DNA from: Chloroflexota bacterium
GTDB lineage: Bacteria > Chloroflexota > Dormibacteria > Dormibacterales > Dormibacteraceae
Direction of reading: 5' to 3'
NCBI GenBank assembly: GCA_005883575.1
Contig: VBFH01000022.1
Location: forward strand, 124,001 to 188,000
DNA length: 64,000 bases
Shown one piece after another: positions 49,049 through 57,700 of the stretch. The notes beneath the pieces are model-generated. The model saw only the letters and a list, made by a program, of their open reading frames with translations. It was not told the DNA's origin and made no database searches. The position numbers and the translations under genes are program-made. The stretch's first letter is position 1. Every line of letters begins with the position of its first letter.

Positions 49049-49102
49049 GCCCGGCGCGAAGCGCCCGGCCGATGAGCGGAAACCATCCGGGTTTCCGCTC
49101 AT
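49049..49102 (-). terminator. Tandem hairpins downstream of frr
   Basis: Left arm ATGAGCGGAAACC (49072-49084) and right arm GGTTTCCGCTCAT (49090-49102) form a perfect 13-bp stem with a 5-base loop, ending 2 bases before the frr stop codon. Further on lies GGCCCGGCGC-GAA-GCGCCCGGCC (about 49048-49070) with one mismatch. No T-run follows. Probable end of the rpsB-tsf-pyrH-frr transcript. Confidence 0.55.
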
Positions 49103-49103
49103 G

Positions 49104-49661
49104 CTATACCTCCATCACCTCGCGTTCCTTCCGGCCGGCCAGCGCGTCGACCTTCTCGATCTGGGCTTCGGTGATCTTCTGCAGCCGGCCCGTAGCCCGC
49201 TTCGAGTCGTCCTCCGCCACCTCACCCTGCTTCTGCATCTGCTCGATGCGGTGCAGCTCGTCGCGGCGCACGTTGCGGATCGCCACGCGGGCGTCCTCCG
49301 CCTTCTGGCGGACGAGCTTGACGTACTCGCGCCGCCTTTCCTCGGTCAGAGGCGGGATGGGGACGCGGATCACTTGGCCGTCGTTCGCTGGGTTCAGTCC
49401 CTGGTCGCTCGTACGCAGCGCTTTCTCCACCGCGCCGATCTGGCTCTTGTCGTAGACCTGGACGACGAGCAGGCGCGGCTCCGGAGCGCTGATCTGTGCG
49501 AGCTGGTTGAGCGGAGTCGGCGTCCCGTAGTAAGGAACCATGATCTTGTCGATCAGCGCGGGATTCGCGCGCCCCGTGCGGATGTGAGTGAGCTCCCCGC
49601 CGAAATGCTCGACGGACTTGTTCATCTTCGTCTCTGCCTCCCGGAGGATCGGATCAATCAC
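49104..49661 (-). CDS. frr: Ribosome recycling factor
   Basis: Splits post-termination ribosomes with EF-G. The 185-aa product has the three-helix bundle signature: [86 protein letters not shown] and the final helix. Normal length. GTG start in a GTGA overlap with pyrH; the segment before the frr end forms a strong hairpin. Confidence 0.97.
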   Translation of the reverse strand: MIDPILREAETKMNKSVEHFGGELTHIRTGRANPALIDKIMVPYYGTPTPLNQLAQISAPEPRLLVVQVYDKSQIGAVEKALRTSDQGLNPANDGQVIRVPIPPLTEERRREYVKLVRQKAEDARVAIRNVRRDELHRIEQMQKQGEVAEDDSKRATGRLQKITEAQIEKVDALAGRKEREVMEV

Positions 49662-50389
49662 GACGCCGCGCCCACCAGCGTCCCGACTTCTTCTCCGAGC
49701 ACCACGCGCTCGATGTTGCCAGGCGTGAGGAGGTTGAAAACGACGATCGGCACATCGTTGTCCATGCAGAGCGTAAGGGCGGTGTTGTCCATCACCTCGA
49801 TGCCGCGGTTGAGCACCTCCAGGTAGTCGAGCCGCTCGAACTTCGTCGCGCTCGGATCTCGCTTCGGATCCGCGGTATAGACGCCATCGACCTTGGTTGC
49901 CTTCAGGATCACGTCCGCCTCGATCTCGACCGCCCGCAGCGCCGCCGTCGTGTCGGTCGTGAAGTACGGATTTCCGGTCCCGGCCGCGAGGATGACCACG
50001 CGACCTTTTTCCAGGTGGCGCACCGCGCGTCGCCGGATGTACGGCTCGGCGACCTGCGGCATCTGGATCGCGGTCATGGTCCGCGCCGGAATTCCGGCGC
50101 GCTCCAGCGCGTCCTGCAGTGCGAGCGCGTTGATCACCGTCGCGAGCATGCCCATGTAGTCCCCTGTCGCGCGGTCGAATCCTCGCTCCGTGGCGGCCAG
50201 CCCGCGGAAGATGTTGCCGCCGCCGACGACCAGCGCGACCTGCACACCCATCTGATGGACGCGCTTCACCTGCGCGGCGATCGTCTCCACCACCTCGAGA
50301 TCAAGTCCGTAATCACGGCTGCCGCCAAGCGCCTCTCCGCTTAGCTTGAGCAGAACGCGGTTGTACTTGGGGGATCCGTTTACGTTCAT
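49658..50389 (-). CDS. pyrH: UMP kinase
   Basis: Phosphorylates UMP; hexameric amino-acid-kinase fold. The 243-aa product has [83 protein letters not shown] and [24 protein letters not shown] 50389 ([11 protein letters not shown]) chosen; the longer frame to 50452 lacks family similarity. The start lies inside copy B of the element shared with scpA (50380-50416), which could form a hairpin over the ribosome binding site. Confidence 0.96.
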   Translation of the reverse strand: MNVNGSPKYNRVLLKLSGEALGGSRDYGLDLEVVETIAAQVKRVHQMGVQVALVVGGGNIFRGLAATERGFDRATGDYMGMLATVINALALQDALERAGIPARTMTAIQMPQVAEPYIRRRAVRHLEKGRVVILAAGTGNPYFTTDTTAALRAVEIEADVILKATKVDGVYTADPKRDPSATKFERLDYLEVLNRGIEVMDNTALTLCMDNDVPIVVFNLLTPGNIERVVLGEEVGTLVGAAS

Positions 50390-50416
50390 GTTTGGGCGCC
50401 CTGCGCGCGCCCGGCG
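50380..50416. repeat. Copy B of the duplicated start-codon element (pyrH)
   Basis: Plus strand TTACGTTCAT, 4 bases, TGGGCGCCCTGCGCGCGC, CCGGCG. The same blocks cover the scpA start at 982-1017. In the mRNA sense GGGCGC...GCGCCC form a 6-bp stem with AGG in the loop immediately before ATG-AAC-GTA. It lies in the 34-base gap between tsf and pyrH. Confidence 0.6.
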
Positions 50417-50423
50417 AGCTGGC

Positions 50424-51035
50424 TCAGTTCTCTCTGATGTTAAATCGCGCAAAGCGCCGGACTGTGATGTTCTCCTGAAGCTTGGAGATGTGCTCGGCGA
50501 TGAACTGCGCCACCGTGTGGCCCGGTTCGCGGAAGTATTCCTGCTCCATGAGGCAGTTGTGCTTGAGGAAGTCCTCGATCTGGCCTTCGACGATTCTCGG
50601 GATCACCTGCTCCGGCTTGCCGTCCTGCCGCGCCTTCGCCTCGTGCACCTCGCGCTCGGTGACCAGCACCTCGTCGGGGACTTCCTCGCGCGAAACCCAA
50701 CGGGCTCCGAACCCCGCAACCTGGAGCGCCAGCTCCTTGGCAAGCTTGCGGAAGTCCGGACCCTTGGCGACGAAGTCCGTCTCGCAGTTCACCTCGATGA
50801 GCACTCCGATTTGGGGCGGGTAGTCCGGCGAGGTGGTGTGAAGGTAGGCCTCGACCACACCCTGTCCTGTGGGGCGGTCCGCCCGCTTGCTCGCCTTCGC
50901 GATACCTTTCTCGCGCAGGATCGTGAACGCCTTCTCGAGATCGCCGCCTGCCTCCTCCAGGGCGTTCCTGCAGTCCATCATCCCGGCCCCGGAGATCTCG
51001 CGCAGCTTCTTGATCAGGTCCATGTCCACGGCCAT
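50424..51035 (-). CDS. tsf: Elongation factor Ts
   Basis: Nucleotide exchange factor of EF-Tu. The 203-aa product is a short EF-Ts: UBA-like N-domain ([38 protein letters not shown]), core with [27 protein letters not shown] (TDFVA hallmark), and one dimer-type C-terminal region. ATG 51035 shares a base with the rpsB stop (TGATG); a second Met lies four codons later. Longer frame to 51224 is a shadow of rpsB. Confidence 0.96.
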   Translation of the reverse strand: MAVDMDLIKKLREISGAGMMDCRNALEEAGGDLEKAFTILREKGIAKASKRADRPTGQGVVEAYLHTTSPDYPPQIGVLIEVNCETDFVAKGPDFRKLAKELALQVAGFGARWVSREEVPDEVLVTEREVHEAKARQDGKPEQVIPRIVEGQIEDFLKHNCLMEQEYFREPGHTVAQFIAEHISKLQENITVRRFARFNIREN

Positions 51036-51883
51036 CAACGGGCCTCCTCTTCGTCCACCGTGCGCTCGATGAACTCCTCTTCTGAGACCGTCGGCAGGTA
51101 GTCTTCCTCGTCCTCGAGGTACTCCTCGATCTCTTCGTAGCGAGGCGTCTCGAGGAACTCGCGCTCCTCGACCTCTGGCAGGATCTCGCCGCGAGCCGCC
51201 GCTTCCTGGCGGCCTTCCTGACACGCGTCTGCGATCTTGCCGGTCAGCAGCTTCACCGCGCGGATCGCGTCGTCGTTGCCGGGGATGACGAATGTGATCA
51301 GGTCCGGGTCGCAGTTCGAGTCGGTGATCGCGACCACCGGGATCTTCAATCGATTCGCCTCAGTGACTGCGATGTGCTCCTTGCGCGGGTCGACGACGTA
51401 GAGCGCGCCCGGCAGCCGCTTCATGTCGGCGATACCGTCGAAATGGAACATCAACCGGTCGAGCTCGTCCTGGAGGCGCTTGGCCTCCTTCTTTGGCATC
51501 TGCTCCAGCTGGCCTTCCTGCTGCATCTTGCGCAGGTCCTGCAGCCGCTCGATGCGCTTTTTGACGGTGCTGAAGTTGGTCAGCATGCCGCCCATCCAAC
51601 GGCGGTTGACGAAGTACATGCCGCAGCGCGCGGCTTCGGTCTGGATGGTCTCCTGGGCCTGCTTCTTGGTGCCGACGAACAGCACGGGCCGTCCGCTTGC
51701 CGCCACGCTGCGGGTGAACTCCCACGCGTCGTCCAACAGGCGCACGGTTTTCTGCAGGTCGATGATGTGGATGCCGTTGCGCGCGGTGAAGATGTACGTC
51801 TTCATCTTCGGGTTCCAGCGGCTGGTCTGATGCCCGAAGTGGACACCCGCCTCCAGCAGCTGCTTCAAGGTCACTTGAGCCAC
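51035..51883 (-). CDS. rpsB: Ribosomal protein S2 with acidic C-terminal extension
   Basis: 30S protein S2. The 282-aa product has [114 protein letters not shown]. The last ~45 residues (from about 237) are a Glu/Asp-rich tail ([23 protein letters not shown]...) longer than the usual S2. GTG start with AGGAGG 11 bases upstream (51895-51900). First gene of rpsB-tsf-pyrH-frr. Confidence 0.97.
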   Translation of the reverse strand: MAQVTLKQLLEAGVHFGHQTSRWNPKMKTYIFTARNGIHIIDLQKTVRLLDDAWEFTRSVAASGRPVLFVGTKKQAQETIQTEAARCGMYFVNRRWMGGMLTNFSTVKKRIERLQDLRKMQQEGQLEQMPKKEAKRLQDELDRLMFHFDGIADMKRLPGALYVVDPRKEHIAVTEANRLKIPVVAITDSNCDPDLITFVIPGNDDAIRAVKLLTGKIADACQEGRQEAAARGEILPEVEEREFLETPRYEEIEEYLEDEEDYLPTVSEEEFIERTVDEEEAR

Positions 51884-51991
51884 GTTGTTGCTTGCCTCCT
51901 GTTCTTCTTCCGCTCGGGTTCCGGCCTTCGGAATGAAGGACAGGGGCGTGGCCCGGGCGTGCTGACTCAGTCGATTAGGACTGGCTCAGGG

Positions 51992-52020
51992 AGTATACCC
52001 AGACTCGAAATCGGTTAAGC
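51992..52020 (-). promoter_or_regulatory. Putative rpsB promoter with SigB-like match
   Basis: On the minus strand GCTTAA (52020-52015), 14 bases, GGGTAT (52000-51995). This fits the SigB consensus GTTTAA-N12..15-GGGTAT at 11 of 12 positions. The same place also offers a good sigma-70 -10, TATACT (51997-51992). It lies about 110 bases before rpsB and overlaps the topA stop. Either sigma class could use it; motif match only. Confidence 0.4.
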
Positions 52021-54354
52021 GACGGCTTTCTTGACGCCCTTCGGGCCCGGGCACTTCGGGTAGTCCGAGCACGACTTGAACGCGCCGAACCGACCGCGGC
52101 GCTCGACCAGCGGCTTGCCGCAGATGGGACAAGGCTCGTCGAGGATCTTCGGGCCCTGGCGAGGCTTGCCGTCCTTGCCCATGTTGGCGCGGTAGTTGCA
52201 GTCCGGGTAGCGCGAACACGCGACGAAGGGGCCATACCGGCCCGTGCGCTCGACCAGGTCCCCCTCTCCGCACTGCGGGCACTTCCCGCCTGTCGGCTTG
52301 GCCTCGGCCTGGGCGGCGTCGCGCTTGATGTACTTGCACTCCGGATACCCCGAGCAGCCGACGAACTCGCCGTAACGGCCCGTGCGCAGCTGCAGCGGCC
52401 TGCCGCAGCTCGGGCACGGCTCGTCGAGCAGCTTCGGCTGCGGGGCCTCCCCATCAGGGGTCAGGGCGCGGCGGAACTTGCACTTCGGGTAGCGGGAGCA
52501 GCCCATGAACGGACCGAACCGGCTCGCCTTACGCACGAGGTGTCCCTCGTGGCATAGGGGGCAGACCTCGTCCGTGTCCGCCGGCGTGGCCTCCTCGGCG
52601 GCGCTGAGCATGCGCTGCAGCGGCCCGTAGAAGTCCTTGACCACCGGCACCCACTCCTGGCTGCCGCTCTCGACCTCGTCCAGGCGCTTTTCGAGCTTCG
52701 ACGTGTACTCGTCGTCGGAGATCGTCTTGAAGTGGTCGACCATCAGAGTGTTCACCGCCTCGCCTACCCGCGTCGGGAACAGCCGGCGGTCCTTGATTTC
52801 CACGTAGCCGTGGGCCTTGGTGATGGTCTGCACCGTGGGCGCGTACGTCGAGGGCCGCCCGATGCCGCGCTGCTCCAGCTCCTTGATCAGGGTCGCCTCC
52901 GAGTATCGCGGCGGCGGCTGGCTGAAGTGCTGCTCCGGCTTCAGACCGTGGTAGTCGAGGTCTTCGCCCTGGGCGAGGACGGGAAGATCGTTTTCGCCGT
53001 TCTCGTCTTGACTAGGGGGGTTGTCCCCCCTTTCGCCCTGCGCGGGCAAAGCCCGCGCTGACGGGCTACCCCCCTGCGGCCAGATCTTGTAGAAGCCGTC
53101 GAACGCAAGCACCGAGCCGTTCGCGCGGAAGACGTAATCTCCGCCTTCGATCTCGACCTGCGTTTGGTCGTAGACCGCAGGGGCCATCCGGCTTGCCACG
53201 AAGCGGCGCCAGATGAGGTCATACAGCCGGTACTGGTCCGGCGTCAGGTGCTGACGGACCGCCTCCGGCGTCCGGTGGACGTCGGTCGGCCGGATGGCCT
53301 CGTGTGCATCCTGCGCCCCCGGCACCGCCTTGGTGGCACGGGCCGACCCGAGGTACTTTTCGCCGTGGTGGCCCTTGATCCAGCCGTTGACCTTCGCGTC
53401 GGCGTCGGCGGAGATCCGCGTCGAGTCGGTGCGCATGTAAGTGATCAGGCCGGTCGGCCCTTCGGCGCCGAGCTCCACGCCCTCGTAGAGCTGCTGGGCC
53501 ACGCGCATCGCGATGTGCGGGCGCATTCGCAGCCGGCTCGAGGCGTCCTGCTGCAGAGTCGAGGTGATGTACGGCGGATTCGAGCTCTTGGTGCGGCGCC
53601 GCTGCTCCACCCCGATAACGCGATAGCTCGCGCCTTCGAGCTTGCGGACGATCTCGTTGGCCTCAGCCTCGTTGTGGATCTCGAACTTCTCGTCGCCCGG
53701 CTTGGGCGCCGATCCGAGAGGCCGGTTGAGCCTGGCATGGAAATGGTTCTCCGCTCCCGTCTTTTTGGACAGCTCGACGTCCACCGTCCACGACTCGACC
53801 GGGACGAACTTGCGAATCTCCTCCTCACGGTCCACTACGAGCCGCAACGCGACCGATGAAACGCGACCCGCGCCGATCCCCTTCTGTACCTTGCTCCAGA
53901 GGAACGGGCTCAGCCGGAATCCGACCAGACGGTCGACCACCCGCCTGGCCTGCTGTGCGTTGACCAGGCGCATGTCGATGCCGCGAGGCGATTCGAGCGC
54001 CCTGCGCACCGCCTCGGAAGTGATCTCGTGGAACTCGATCCGCTTTGGATCGCGAATCTTCAGCACCTCGGCCAGGTGCCAGGCGATGGCCTCCCCCTCC
54101 CGATCGGGGTCGGAGGCCAGGATCACCTCCTGGTCCTTCTTGGCCGCGGACTTGAGCTCGTTGATGGTCTTGCGGCGGCTTTCCACCACCTCGTAGTGGG
54201 GCTTGAAGCCGTCGTCCACCTCGACCCCCATCTCCTTTTCGGGCAGGTCCCGCACGTGGCCCATCGAGGCGCGGACGTCGAAACGGTCCCCCAGAAACCG
54301 CTTCAAGGTCCGGGCCTTGGCCGGCGACTCGACGATGATCAGACCTTCTGCCAC
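52015..54354 (-). CDS. topA: DNA topoisomerase I with an in-frame repeat insert
   Basis: Type IA topoisomerase that relaxes negative supercoils. The 779-aa product has Toprim (LIIVESPAKARTLKRFL; DPDRE at 82-86), catalytic Tyr306 in GLITYMRTDSTRIS, GIGRPSTYAPTVQTI, and four C-terminal Cys4 zinc ribbons (about 590-775; CPLCHEGHLV...CPxCGRPL...CPQCGEGDLV...CPICGKPLV). Residues 427-447 (PQGGSPSARALPAQGERGDNP) are encoded by a GC-rich inverted-repeat element; E. coli TopA has no such segment. The catalytic parts are intact, so the gene is probably functional. Single long transcript with dprA likely. Confidence 0.96.
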   Translation of the reverse strand: MAEGLIIVESPAKARTLKRFLGDRFDVRASMGHVRDLPEKEMGVEVDDGFKPHYEVVESRRKTINELKSAAKKDQEVILASDPDREGEAIAWHLAEVLKIRDPKRIEFHEITSEAVRRALESPRGIDMRLVNAQQARRVVDRLVGFRLSPFLWSKVQKGIGAGRVSSVALRLVVDREEEIRKFVPVESWTVDVELSKKTGAENHFHARLNRPLGSAPKPGDEKFEIHNEAEANEIVRKLEGASYRVIGVEQRRRTKSSNPPYITSTLQQDASSRLRMRPHIAMRVAQQLYEGVELGAEGPTGLITYMRTDSTRISADADAKVNGWIKGHHGEKYLGSARATKAVPGAQDAHEAIRPTDVHRTPEAVRQHLTPDQYRLYDLIWRRFVASRMAPAVYDQTQVEIEGGDYVFRANGSVLAFDGFYKIWPQGGSPSARALPAQGERGDNPPSQDENGENDLPVLAQGEDLDYHGLKPEQHFSQPPPRYSEATLIKELEQRGIGRPSTYAPTVQTITKAHGYVEIKDRRLFPTRVGEAVNTLMVDHFKTISDDEYTSKLEKRLDEVESGSQEWVPVVKDFYGPLQRMLSAAEEATPADTDEVCPLCHEGHLVRKASRFGPFMGCSRYPKCKFRRALTPDGEAPQPKLLDEPCPSCGRPLQLRTGRYGEFVGCSGYPECKYIKRDAAQAEAKPTGGKCPQCGEGDLVERTGRYGPFVACSRYPDCNYRANMGKDGKPRQGPKILDEPCPICGKPLVERRGRFGAFKSCSDYPKCPGPKGVKKAVA
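53014..53075. repeat. 62-bp inverted-repeat element inserted in topA
   Basis: Left end AGGGGGGTTGTCC (53014-53026); right end, on the other strand, AGGGGGGTAGCCC (53075-53063): 11 of 13 match. Inside, GCGCGGGC-AAA-GCCCGCGC (53040-53058) is a perfect 8-bp hairpin, and GGGGGG-TTGT-CCCCCC (53015-53030) another. The element lies in frame in the loop between FDGFYKIWP and the EDLDYHGL region of topoisomerase I. No second full copy was seen in the window. Confidence 0.6.
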
Positions 54355-54416
54355 AGCTCTCTCTTTATTCCCAAAAGCGGACCGTTGTTCCCGGCCCGCC
54401 TTCCGGGGCTGGCATC

Positions 54417-55253
54417 CTACGCCCGTTCTTTGCCGCGGCGCAACGCCCTTACATACCCACCCTGGTGCCGCCGGACGGCCCCGTCGAGCTCCAGGGCGGT
54501 GAGTCTGCCAAGGACCTCGGCGACCGGCAACTGGAGCTTTCGGGCCAGCTCGGCGGCGTTCAGAGCAAGAACGTCCGAGAGATGGGATAGGATGCCGTCC
54601 CGTTCGGGACGGAGCCTAAAACCCAGTGTCTGGGGCGTGGCCAGGGGGTCGTCGAGCACCTCGCCGCCCCGGTTCAGCAGGGCCAGCACGTCGCGCGCGT
54701 TCTGGACCAGGCCGGCCCCGTCACGAAGGAGCGAGTGAGTGCCCACCGAAAGAGGCGAGAACACGCTGCCTGGGACGGCCATTACCTCTTTATGTAGGTC
54801 GAGCGCGGCCTCGGCCGTGATCAGGGCGCCCGACCCTTCCGCGGCCTCCACCACCACCACGACGTCCGAGATGGCGGCCATCGTGAAGTTGCGCGCCGGG
54901 AAGTTGTGCCGGCGAGGGGCCGTGCCATCGGGAAACTGGCTGACCAGCGCACCGCCGGCCGCCAGGATCGACTCCGCGAGCACGGTGTGGGCCACCGGGT
55001 AGATGACGTCCACGCCGGTGCCCATGACCGCGACCGTGACTCCCCCGCCGTTCAGCGCCCCGCGATGGGCGGCTGCGTCGATGCCCAGCGCCAGGCCGCT
55101 CACGACGACGACACCGGCCCGGGCAAGCTCGAGGCCAAGCTGCTCCGCGACCGCCTCCCCGTAAGGCGACGGCCGGCGTGAGCCGACGATGGCCACCCGC
55201 GGTCCCTCGGGCGGCGGCCACCGTCCCCGAGTCCGCAGATCAGGCTGCGACAT
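54417..55253 (-). CDS. dprA: DNA processing protein DprA, short form
   Basis: DprA loads RecA on incoming single-stranded DNA during transformation. The 278-aa product has the Rossmann core: VAIVGSRRPSPYGEAVAEQLG, VVVSGLALGIDAAAHRGAL, VAVMGTGVDVIYP, EAAEGSGALITAEAAL, VMAVPGSVFSPLSVGTHSLLRDGA, and a C-terminal winged-helix (LARKLQLPVAEVLGRLTALELDGAV). The N-terminal SAM/HhH domain of longer DprA is absent. ATG 55253 chosen (MSQPDL); overlaps comM by 14 bases. With comM it suggests natural DNA uptake or recombination. Confidence 0.93.
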   Translation of the reverse strand: MSQPDLRTRGRWPPPEGPRVAIVGSRRPSPYGEAVAEQLGLELARAGVVVVSGLALGIDAAAHRGALNGGGVTVAVMGTGVDVIYPVAHTVLAESILAAGGALVSQFPDGTAPRRHNFPARNFTMAAISDVVVVVEAAEGSGALITAEAALDLHKEVMAVPGSVFSPLSVGTHSLLRDGAGLVQNARDVLALLNRGGEVLDDPLATPQTLGFRLRPERDGILSHLSDVLALNAAELARKLQLPVAEVLGRLTALELDGAVRRHQGGYVRALRRGKERA

Positions 55254-56751
55254 CTTGCAGGCGGAAGCCGAGAGCCTCGAGGATGTGGTGCTCCAGGACC
55301 TCGTCCGAGCCGTCGAGGTCGGCCGCCGTCCGGGCGACCCGCCACGCACGATGGAAGCCTCGGGCGGTCAAGCCTCGCTGGGCCGACCAGCGCTCGAGAG
55401 TCCGCCGCGAACCGGGTGCCAGTGGCGCCAGCTGGCGGAGCCGCCCGGGCTTGAGCTGCGAATTGAGCGCCCCCTGGCGCTCGATCTGACGGCGCCTCGC
55501 GTGGATGACGCGCTCTCGCACCAAGGACGACGGCTCGCCTCGCGGCTCCGACGCCAATGCCTCGATCGGCACGCGACACACGGAGACCTGGAGGTCGATG
55601 CGGTCGAGCAGCGGGCCTGACAAACGCCGTTGATACGTGTCGATCGCGCCCGGCGTGCAGCGGCATGTGCGCAAGTCATCTCCACCCCACCCGCATGGGC
55701 ACGGGTTGGTCGCGGCGACCAGGCTGAATCGAGCCGGGTAGGCGACCGAGCCGCCTGACCGCGTGATGCTCACGCGCCCGGACTCGAGCGGCTGACGCAG
55801 CGCCTGGAGCACCGCCGTCTGAAACTCCGCCAGCTCGTCGAGAAACAGGACGCCGTGGTGAGCGCGGCTTATCTCTCCGGGAAGCGCGAGCCGGCTGCCG
55901 CCGCCGATCAAGCCCGCCGTGGAGACGCTATGGTGTGGGGCGCGAAAGGGTCGGGTCCAGTCGAGCGGCCGGTCGTGCGGCAGCTCGCCGAGCAAACTTC
56001 GTAGCTGCGCCACCTCGAGCGCCTCCTGGAGCTCGAGCGGAGGCAGGATGCTGGGCAGGCAACGCGCGAGCATAGTCTTGCCCGCCCCCGGCGGCCCGGA
56101 CAGCAGGAGGTGATGTCCGCCCCCAGCCGCGACCTCGAGCGCCCGTTTGGCCTCCTCCTGCCCGTGGACCTCGGCCAGGTCGTGCTCAGCGGCGATGTGC
56201 TCGGGCAATGCGCTGAGGTTTTGAGCGGCGGCCGCAATCTGCTCGGTGCCAAGCAAGTGCATCACGACCGCGCTGAGCGACTCGCACGGGATGACCTCCA
56301 ACCCATCGACGAGGGCGGCCTCCGAAGCGTCCTCTGCCGGGACGAAGACGCGCTTGTAGCCGAAGTCGCGGAGACCCCGCGCCGCCACCAGCACGCCATC
56401 CACGTGCCGCACGGCGCCGTCGAGCGCCAGTTCGCCCAGGAATGCGCTTTGTGGAGGTGGAGGGCGACGCGCCTGCGCGAGGGCAATCGCCACCGCGATG
56501 GGCAGGTCGAGGCCCGACCCTTCCTTGCGCAGCTCGGCCGGGGCGAGGTTGACGGTGAATCGGGTCCTCGGATACTCGAGCCCGCTGTTTTTGATCGCAG
56601 AGCGGACGCGCTCGCGCGCCTCCTTCACCGTGGTGGCCGCAAGACCCACCAGGAAGAACTTCACGTCCCCTCCACGGCTGATGTCCGCCTCGACGTGAAT
56701 GGGGCGCGCCTCGAGGCCGACGAGCACGCAGGAATCGACGCTTCCGACCAC
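55240..56751 (-). CDS. comM: ComM/YifB family Mg-chelatase-like AAA ATPase
   Basis: ComM is a hexameric helicase that promotes branch migration in transformation. The 503-aa product has an N-terminal lon-protease-like domain (1-165), AAA core (SGPPGAGKTMLARCLPSILPPL, Walker A; GVLFLDELAEF, Walker B; ATNPCPCGWGG with cysteines in the CPCGWGGDDLRTCRC loop) and C-terminal Mg-chelatase domain. GTG start at 56751. Upstream 56752-56851 contains small hairpins, no gene. Confidence 0.93.
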   Translation of the reverse strand: MVGSVDSCVLVGLEARPIHVEADISRGGDVKFFLVGLAATTVKEARERVRSAIKNSGLEYPRTRFTVNLAPAELRKEGSGLDLPIAVAIALAQARRPPPPQSAFLGELALDGAVRHVDGVLVAARGLRDFGYKRVFVPAEDASEAALVDGLEVIPCESLSAVVMHLLGTEQIAAAAQNLSALPEHIAAEHDLAEVHGQEEAKRALEVAAGGGHHLLLSGPPGAGKTMLARCLPSILPPLELQEALEVAQLRSLLGELPHDRPLDWTRPFRAPHHSVSTAGLIGGGSRLALPGEISRAHHGVLFLDELAEFQTAVLQALRQPLESGRVSITRSGGSVAYPARFSLVAATNPCPCGWGGDDLRTCRCTPGAIDTYQRRLSGPLLDRIDLQVSVCRVPIEALASEPRGEPSSLVRERVIHARRRQIERQGALNSQLKPGRLRQLAPLAPGSRRTLERWSAQRGLTARGFHRAWRVARTAADLDGSDEVLEHHILEALGFRLQDVAA

Positions 56752-56851
56752 GCGCCCGACGTTATCGGGATGGTCGCTTGATTTCAGCCCCGGCTGTTAA
56801 GGGCTAGGGGCCCGAGAGGGGTCGCGCCGAAGCGACGGACTTCGTGGAGTC

Positions 56852-57700
56852 CTAAGACGCGAGGAAGTCGGCAACCCCGTCATGAAATGTCTGCGGCTGC
56901 TCGACGAAGACCTGGTGCCCCGCGTCCCCCACAACGACCAGCCGGGCGCCGGACATGCCGGCGCAGATTTCCTTGGCGCAAATCGGGCCGCAGATGAAAT
57001 CTTCATCACCGGTGATCACGAGGGTCGGTGACGTGATCGCGGGCAGCCGGCTGCGGAGGTCGAACGTGGTGAAGATCTCCTGGTTGAAAAGCTTCAACGC
57101 ATCGGCGTTGACCGTCTCCGATTTCAGCGTGTCCAGGTAACCGGCCTCCGCGGCCCCGAAGTGGGCGAAGTACAGGGGGAGCTCCCGAAACACGAGGGCG
57201 CTCAGCTCCTGGTCGGACACGAAGTGCCCCGCCTGCTCCTCCTCGAGCGCGGCGATGGCGTCCGCCGCCCAGTGCTGTCCGGTGCGTTTGTCGATCCCGG
57301 CGCGCATGGCCGCTTCCTGGTCCGGGCCGAAACGGCATAGAGTCGAGGCAAGTACGAGGCGCCGCACACGGTCGGGAAAGGTCGCCGCATAGGCCATCGC
57401 GACGACTCCACCGTGCGAGTGGCCGAGCAGCAGCATCCGCTCCAGGCCGAGGTGCTGGCGAAGCTGTTCGACGTCGGAGACGTAGTCGTCGATCTGGTAA
57501 GCACGCGAGTCGTTGGGCCGGTCCGATCCGCCGGTGCCGCGCGGGTTCAGCATGATCAGGGTGTGCTGCTCCCAGAGCGCCGCCAGGTCGCCGAAGTACG
57601 TGGCCGAGAAGCCCGGGCCGCCGGGATGGCAGACCATCACCGGCCCGTGTCCGAGCTTGCGGTAGGTCAGCTTCCGGCCGTCCGCGGTCGTGAAGCTCAA
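56852..57700 (-). CDS. Alpha/beta hydrolase (proline iminopeptidase-like)
   Basis: 282 aa. Oxyanion motif CHPGGPGFSATYF, nucleophile elbow LLGHSHGGVVAMAYA (Ser), acid in VITGDEDFICGP (Asp), and His in DAGHQVFVEQPQTFHD: a full triad. HGGPG-type start and length fit the proline iminopeptidase branch; esterase or lactonase activity is also possible. TTG start in a TTGA overlap with the lactonase-like MBL gene, so both probably act together, for instance on a lactone or ester. Confidence 0.85.
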   Translation of the reverse strand: MSFTTADGRKLTYRKLGHGPVMVCHPGGPGFSATYFGDLAALWEQHTLIMLNPRGTGGSDRPNDSRAYQIDDYVSDVEQLRQHLGLERMLLLGHSHGGVVAMAYAATFPDRVRRLVLASTLCRFGPDQEAAMRAGIDKRTGQHWAADAIAALEEEQAGHFVSDQELSALVFRELPLYFAHFGAAEAGYLDTLKSETVNADALKLFNQEIFTTFDLRSRLPAITSPTLVITGDEDFICGPICAKEICAGMSGARLVVVGDAGHQVFVEQPQTFHDGVADFLAS

